Assembly: GCA_964023205.1 (NCBI GenBank)
Contig: OZ026834.1
Location: 45,637,909 to 45,701,908 of the forward strand
Direction: 5' to 3'
DNA: 64,000 nucleotides
From: Lutraria lutraria
Taxonomy: Eukaryota; Mollusca; Bivalvia; Venerida; Mactridae
Every line of letters begins with the position of its first letter. Within the stretch, counting starts at the first letter, position 1. The translations under genes were made by a program, and so were the position numbers. Below the pieces are notes generated by a model. That model did no database searches. It saw only the letters and a program-made list of their open reading frames with translations, and was not told the DNA's origin. Below, one piece after another: positions 16,001 through 25,000 of this stretch.

Positions 16001-19000
16001 CATTGTATTGACATTAAAAAGTTATAAATTAAATGAATCATGTTATCTGTATTCAAAATATACTTAAGCCATCAGGGATTTGACCGAGAAGTAGTCCTGA
16101 ATATTCAAACGATTATGACTTTGTTTATTTTATCACAGGGCGTGATTGATCAGGGCTAAAATTGATTTTAGCAGTTCAGATGACCTTTTTGATAAATACA
16201 TACCTTGAAACTATAAATATTGATAGTTGGCACGAAGACAATTGATCATTCTTTTTATAACAATTCAAAGTTGCGCCATTCTTTGGTGTCGGTTGAACAA
16301 AATCAATGCTAACCTTGAAAATAAAAACAATTATAAGAAATTGATAAATGCACTAAATAATTGGTAATTCACTACAGTCAAATCTGTGTTAGCGGCCAGC
16401 TCTGAATAAAGACCACCTTTTGAATAATTCGTTTGTAGACCGTTATTGATTATTTAGAACAAGATGAACTCATAGTAAAGGCCACATTACAATAAAGACC
16501 ATAATTTGTCTTTCCCGAGGGTGGCCTTTGTTGACAGGTTTGACTGTATTTAACAATAAAAAGATGTTTGACTCATGTACAAAACTTATTGAATGTCTGT
16601 TTGTGTTCAAACAGAGAAAAATAAAACATACGTACCACGCTGGGGTGAATATCTGTCTTAGCTGAAATTAAACATAGAGAACATCACTGTTGGTTCAAAA
16701 TATACATCACTACGTACATACAAAGACTTCGACTTCTATATTATACATGTTGGTTTTCTAGTACAATAATAATGATGATTTGGCTGACTCGCATTTTTTC
16801 ACAAAAAATATTGTTATTGAGTATAGTTTCAATTTTAATTCTAGTGATATGAACCTGTCATTAATTACACTTTGTAAATACACTTTGTACTCCACATTTC
16901 AAACGCTTACCCCTGCTACAATCTATATCCGTGTAACCCGATGCGCAAGTGCAGACAGGACCTGAAGGGCCACTACTACAAACACCGTTACCATTACATG
17001 GATCATTCTTGCACACATCTACAACATAATATATAGGTATACCCAGTCTTAAGGATGCTGTTGCAATAGTACAGCAAATGGGGTTTATTGAATGCTTTAG
17101 GACCATGAATACAAATATTCAAGAAATGAGAATTTTATACAAAACTCAACAAAGCTTATGTAAATATTAAGTGGAATTACAATGTGCCAATTCATGACTT
17201 GTGATGCATGTTTATAATGTTACTCAAATTTCAAACAGTCTCTTCTATTCTAACGAAATCATATTTAAGATAGGACATAGAAACAATCAAATTCTTGCTT
17301 CGTTATTGACCTCCGTGGTAGAGGGGATGCAGCCCCTGACAGCTGTGAGTTCAAATCCCAACCCGGACAACACTTGAAACTGTCCAGCTAGCGTACAGAA
17401 TGTCGATGTTTCTACTCAGTTGTACACCCAGGGTCTTCATCGATCGTTGAAGCTGAACAAGTTAATGATGCTAAATGACCCTGCCTGTTGGTATGACGTT
17501 AAACCATAGAGGAACACGTTTCCTTACCTGGTACACATTCTAAGGCATTGGTAGATGACGTTTGTTGACATGTCTCTGCAAAGGAGTAATTAACTGTGTA
17601 ATGTTTTCTTTATGTTTACTACAACACCTCTAGTAACTAGAATACCGCGATTTTGTATAAAAACTATGAATATAAGATACTTTATAATAATGATAAGTCT
17701 TAATAAAATTAAACTATCAGTTGTTTTTGTTACCGTAGTAACTCTACGAGATGCATTTGTTTTACTTTTTGTGATACAATATTAATAATATGTCACGCGT
17801 GTTAGACAGATTTATGTTAACATCAAATTTAAAGAGCATCAGATAGAAGAAGAAGATCATGCATACATACTAACCTTGGTCACATTTATCGGAGGTGTAA
17901 CGACTGTTGCATTTACATGAATAGCCACTAAGTCCGTTAATACACGTACCGTGGTTAGAACATGCATTATTTGGACAATTGTTCAAAACTGTAAAATAAC
18001 AAAATTAACCAATATCAGATTGAAAAAAGTCACTTTTACTGTATTGCAATAATAAATCTTTGTAAAAAGCGAACAGAGAAAGAAGGTATAATATAGACAA
18101 GTGATCAAACATTAGAATGTTACTTATCACAGTTGGCGAAACCTTAACAGACACGCAAGGATAACTAAAATAAAACTTTCACAAACCTTCCTCACAGAAG
18201 AAGCCACCATATCCGGGATTGCACACACAGTGACTTTTTATACCAGTGTTGCTGTCAGCTCTTTCATGTAACGAACAGGAGCCATGCACACATGTAATTG
18301 AGTCACACACTGTCATAGCTGTAATTCAATAAATTAGATAACGAGACACAATATGGCATATTAAGACATGAGCTTAAAGTCCCATAAGCTCATAAATGTA
18401 TAAGTGGTCCTAATAGTTTCTGTTTGTTCTATAACAGAGGAATCCGGCGTGTTTTCTCTCGTGCATACTTAATAACAAGATAAGTGTTTCCGAAACCACT
18501 ATCGTATTTTTTTCAATGCCATTGAAAAATAAATACTATTTATAGAACACCTGAGTTTTCCCGCAGTCATGCGATGCATACGTAGTAAAGTGACAAAGGG
18601 CTTGTTTCGTCGGTAATAATTATCTTGGGATAATATCAACAATTAAATGTTTTTTTGCATATATCTTTATAGAGCAAAAAGCTAATGGGACTTGAAACTT
18701 TTAATCTCGATTAAAAGTTTTTATTCAATAACGAAGACCATTCAATTTACTATTCAGATAACATATTAATAAAAGGCAACGCTTACAATTCTCACAATGT
18801 TTTCCACTGAAAACAAAGACTGTCGAGTTGTCACACTCGCAAGAGAATGCACCAGTGTCTCTATCAACCTTACATATACCAGAATTTTGACACGGTGATG
18901 AGATACATGGATCTACAAGATAATATCATAACATGTTTTTACATTGTTAATTAAGCATACTATCTTGTAAGCCTGACTTACACGTTTAAAAATAACACAA

Positions 19001-22000
19001 CGACTTCAATAAAACAACGATTCTATCTTCTATAAGAATATTTATCTTATGTTTTCTTTTCTTTATTTTTATATTATCATTTTATATTTTATACATATAT
19101 CACTTGTGTTTGATATATAATTATAATATAATTATTTAATTTAAACAGTATTTTAAGTATGTATAGTAACAGCAAGTTTGTCAAAACAAAGCAAATAATA
19201 ATTGTATTGCGATGTTTCTGCTTAGTACAAAGAAAACATATATGGACATTTAATTATTTGATAAGGTGAGTTACTTGTACTTACTTGATGGTTCGATGTG
19301 TACAAATATACATGTTTTGTCACTTGCAATCCTGAAACAAAAACATTCTTTATATATCGAAATGATACATAAGTTGATAGTCTTATAGTAACCAGAAAGT
19401 CATATATATACAATGTAGTGGCTTCGCAGTGAATGCAGAAAAGCATTACACAAATAAAAAATTAAAGTTGGAACATCGACTACACCCCCCTGAAACACGA
19501 CTCTTGTGCTCTAAATTGAACATTATGTTACACTATAAATGATTAAATGGAATGGCGGGCATAATATAGATATTTTATGTAAATAAGATGTCGATGTCAA
19601 TGTTTATAAAAGCCTCGGTAGAATCATGCATTTATTACTGGTATGTATTGTAGTCAGTTGCAAAGTAAACTTTACTTGTTGTTATCTGTAGCTACAAAAC
19701 AAATCTCTTTTTGTCCTATACTGGTGGAAATGAACGATAAATCTGCTTTGTACACTGTCTGGCTATCATGTGTTGCTTGTTTTATACTTCCTATGTTAGC
19801 ACTATTGGTATAATCAGTCACAATACGAATGCTTTCGATATTCCTGAAATAACAACAAGGTCAAATTAGTTCTTTCACAACCTTGTTAATTTAGCAGAAT
19901 AACAGTTTGTATATAAGTATCGAAAAAACATTATCCTTCAAATTGTACTGAAAACACCAAAGGCACTAATGAAACATGTGACATTTTTCAGGGCTCATGG
20001 GACGCTATGAAACGTAGTATACGAAAACACCTTGTGGCAACGTAACCAACCCAGTGCGAGATAAAACGAATCTATTTCTGATATTAAGTATAATTTTGCT
20101 TCCACTCAAGTGCTGCAACAAATACACATACCACTGATAAAGATCTTGGTTCGTTTTGCTATATAACAACAATAAGCACAATATAGTGACGGCTTTATCC
20201 ATAAATATTTTATTCAATGTATAACAACTAAACATATAACAGCAAATTGGGAGACAAACTGCCACCGTGACAGCAACTTCTTCTGGCAGACAATGTCCCT
20301 AATGCCCCTTCTCAAATATCATGTGTGAAAAACATGCACATTAACACAAGTAAAATTCATTGCATTCGAGTGGTGAACCAAAGAACAAAAACTAAGAAAA
20401 AAATGTTTGAGAATTGACCTACCTCGATGTCTTAACGTAAAGGGGCACATTGCAGGCCGCATGTTTAGGACAATAAATTACTTCCTGTAGTGTCGGTATA
20501 TCGATAAAATATGGTTTGTTCTGGAAACAATTAAATTATAATGCATATAACATAATACGTTTTGATAAATACAATGATTATGCATAGTAAATGTAAAAGT
20601 TTTGTTTATTATAGTGTCTCCCCTATTGAAAGGGCCAGCTAGGGCAAGTCTTTCGTTCACACAGTACTTATTGTAAATTTAGGGAGTTGATTTCTGCAAT
20701 GGTCATTCTAAACACTAATTCTTGTATACTATGGTTTAATTCTGCAACTTATAGAAAGCAAAATCCTGAGTTAGTAAGTCGTTATCCTACCGTGGAGATG
20801 GTCCCAGAAGAGATAAATGTGTTTTCTGCAAAAGTAAAAGATATAGTTGTTATTTGTATGCACTTAAAATAAAACAATATGATAAATGGACATACCGAAC
20901 AAAAGTAACATGCTTGTATAGTTAATAATCAATTTTGATTGGAAAAAATACAAAATTTGTAATGCTTTTGAAATACATGTACATTAACATTAGTATCATA
21001 TATTATTATAACATTTTCTACATATTAAATAAAGGATACAGAATCAAGCACTGCTGTTTTACGTAATAATTTGTAGAGAGCAATAATTGTGTATTTAACG
21101 AATACTCTAGCTAACAGATTATACGACCTGTCCATGACAAACTTAAAGTCCCATAAGCATATACATTAATCGGTCCTAATAGTTTCTGTTTGTTCTATAA
21201 CAGAGGAATCCGGTGTGTTTTCCTTTAAGTGACGTCACGCGCTCTATATACTTCAAGTTTACAAAAGCAAAATTCACAGCGAAATGGGTGTTTGAAAAGA
21301 AAAATTGCTTGTTTCGTCGATGATAATTATCTTGGGACAATGTCAGCAATTGTTTGTTTTTTGCATATATTTTTATAGCATAAAGCTCATGGAACTTTAA
21401 ATGGTTTACAATGAATATAAAATGCCATTTATATCAGATATCTACCAGTAAGATAATACCTTTAACATGAACTTCGTAACATCTGTCCTCTGCTGATTCA
21501 ACCCTAAAAAATGATCAAGCCACGTTATGATAAATTTGTCTTCAGTCTAACTCGTGTTTATAAAACTGGACATGTCTACTGCTTGTTTATTACTATTTCC
21601 TGTTTATTCATGGAAATGATATGTCCAATTATATTATACATATTTCGTTAGTGTAAACAGTGTAATTAAACAGATCAACTCATGTGATTAATTAACTACT
21701 ATATTTGTTAAAAAATACAAAGTATAAAATTGTTGCTTATTTCCGCAACCATCGTCTTTGGCTTAAGACACCCTTGAACCATGACCTCTTACTCAACCAC
21801 TTGTATTAATCGGAGTCGACAAGACTTAGTAATACTCACCCCGTTTTATCCTCAGCTGACACACATATATAATGAGGTCCGATATCAGTTGTACCTGGAG
21901 TCCAAGACACTGTAACACTTGATACAAGATCGTCCGACTGCGATTGTTTTATTTCTGATACTTTGACTTGTTCGTCCCCGGTCACTCTTGTAGTTATTTC

Positions 22001-25000
22001 ATGTATCGTCCTAGAATTACAAGTTGCTGGTTATGCATTTTGGGACGAAATTGAAAGAGCAATAATATTATTGAGTGGTCCACACTTTGCTAGATTTCAA
22101 CTAGAAATAGCACGAACAGCTTTCACTCATATTATGCTTGGTATTTAAAGTAAAAAAACACCAAAATTGGTCGATCAAACATGAATGAGACACAAAATTA
22201 TAATCATGGCATTATGTTTAAGGCATGCAAAGAATTATGCTATCAATTTAAATAAGTGGTTTACGTGTTCTGTGAAGCCTTTGCATCGACTTGCATTTTC
22301 CACTCTGCACCAGAGTATATAATAAACGTCTGTCCAGATGGTGGTGTAGGAGAAACAAACGTTGGTGTATCAAGATCTTTCAATATATGTACTGCGAACT
22401 ATTAAACGTATAGAGTATCATTGACAGTAAAATACGGTAATAAAGAAATCGGATATAATGAAATCAGATATAGTGACCTCGTCATATAATGAAGATTGCT
22501 GTGAAAGTCCAAGATCTCTCCAAATGTGTCTTCCTGTGCTTTACTTTTATGTATACACATAATTATGGATATACATGCAATAGAATATGGATATTATGAA
22601 GTTCTTATATGGGTCTCACAGTGACCATAGTTCTACTGAATACGACTTTACCAATCCAATACTAAGAAGAAATAGCTTCATGGATATAACCTTGATATAA
22701 ACAATTACTTGCTGCTAGGTGATGATTATAATACCACCTTTGTTAAAAGTATTACAAATTTGATAACGTATGTACCGGAAATCAAATACTTATGAAACAT
22801 ATTTTGTCAAATACAAATAGTATGTGATCGATGCCGATTTTTTCATTTTACTTGTTCAAATCTTTTACAAATGTGATCAGTAACAAAATTAATATAGTCC
22901 TACACTGCACTTCCAATTGACTACATTCATTTATTTGTGCTAAAATCAACAAACGTAATCAAACGATCACGACTAAAACGAATGTATATGAATAACATAG
23001 CCAATATTAAGCATGAATAAGTTCTTTTCTGTTCTGTCTAAGAAATTTAAGGTATAAAACCGATAACAGCCTTATTTCAAAATAATAAGGCCTTATATCA
23101 AGTAAGTTCTAGATATATCTACGATGTCAGTATATACGTGACGTAATTCTTTTATTAATGATGTGTATAAACGGTAAAGAAATGGCTTACTTATTGTCTT
23201 GTGAGCAAGAGAATTGCAGGAAATATGAATAACATAAAACGGCTTCACATACGAAACACAAACATCACAAGACGTAAGTTTCAAAAGACTTATCATATAA
23301 TAAGCAAACCTGTAGAACAGTTGAGACCAGTGAATGAGTCACTGGTGGGTATTTGCTCACTCCATAAGTGATCAGTTTCTCGTTAAAATCCCGGACCACA
23401 ATTTTAACCGCTATCCACGAATCATCTACATAATTATCTGCAGTACTTGCTGTTATATCAACCGTACAGTCCTAGAAAACAATTAATAAAGATCTATAAG
23501 CATTAAGTGACAGTATAAAACTTACCCACCGCTCAAACAGTTAGTGATTGTGACGAAAAATCTTTATGAATAAGTAACATTATTCATGGATTGGAACAAA
23601 GAAATTAATTGATTGGCTTAAAATGTGAGGCAAACACTAATGTACCTATTGTTTAGAGTGAACATCTGCGGTGTTTTCAAAATTATGACCCAGATGAAAC
23701 TTTAAACACATCTTTTGTAATTCTTTAATAACAACTTTCAGAAGAGGAGGTGCATCGAAGTAATTTTTCATGGTTTTGAAGATTACATTTTATCTTAAGC
23801 ACTCATATTCTTATGCTTTAACTGAAGGATTCTTTAACCAAAATATATTTTGAAAATTGTAAGCCTTTTTATGATTGCTATAATTTTAGAAATCAAATTT
23901 ATGACTGCACGTAATCATCGAAAGTCATAACAATTTTTTCTCGGATTTCCAGAAAGTTAAAGAAATCCTGGACTCATTAATGGAACACTTACTCAAACTG
24001 AAATATACAACTACCTTGTTAACAACGATACCAGGCATCTTTCTCCCTGTACCGGATTCTACCCATTTTGCCGCTGTACACTGCACCGTGTCATCGTCAG
24101 GATCCCATGCAGCAATCTCTATTCTAGTCGTTGTATCCAATTTCACCCTATGAGGAAGTTAACAGCGTTTATCATACCTGACCTGTGTTTTCAATGTAAA
24201 GTCGCCTTTACCTGAGCGGGTAACAATTTTTAATACTTTCAACTTTTAACTTTATTGACAAATTAGCAAAGTATTTTGCCTTTAGCCATTTACAATATAT
24301 GTGAAATATGACAAAGACACAATGTACGAGTATAATACACAACAAAACAATGGAAGTGCTATTTGAATATAAAATAATGAAAATAATTCAAAATATGTTA
24401 TAAACAAAACAAAAGTATGTATGTTAAGAAACAGTTATAATAGCTAGGATATTCTTACGTTTGATCATAGCTTCTTTAATAAATCTAAATAGATTGTAAA
24501 GAAAGTTTCTTTTATTATTTGACATAATTGAAAATGAATTTATTCACAAAGGGCCAAGATATATTTCCGAGGTATATGCATCGTAAATCGCTATGCATAT
24601 CACAACATAAAAGAAAATGGTATTCAGATTCTATTACATTATGTAGGCATAATTTGCATTTTCTGTTAATTCTTTGAATACCGGTAGACCTCCAAAATTA
24701 ATTATCTAAATTGTGGCTTGATAATCTTATTGATGTTAAATACCTTCTCAATTCATTGTTTGATACTATTTGTAAATATTCGAAGCAGAACGTATTTTTG
24801 TATTGGCAGTAATATTCGAGTTTGTGATAGCTAGTAATCGAGGCAGACCAATCTTGAATATGTTGTTCTTTAATTATATTAATCAACAACGGTTCATAAT
24901 TAATAGTTTCATCAAAATTATCTTTTATATATGTTAAGCCTAAATGGAAACTATAATAGAGTTAATACGACTAGCCCTGTAGCCCAACATGGAGTGTTTA

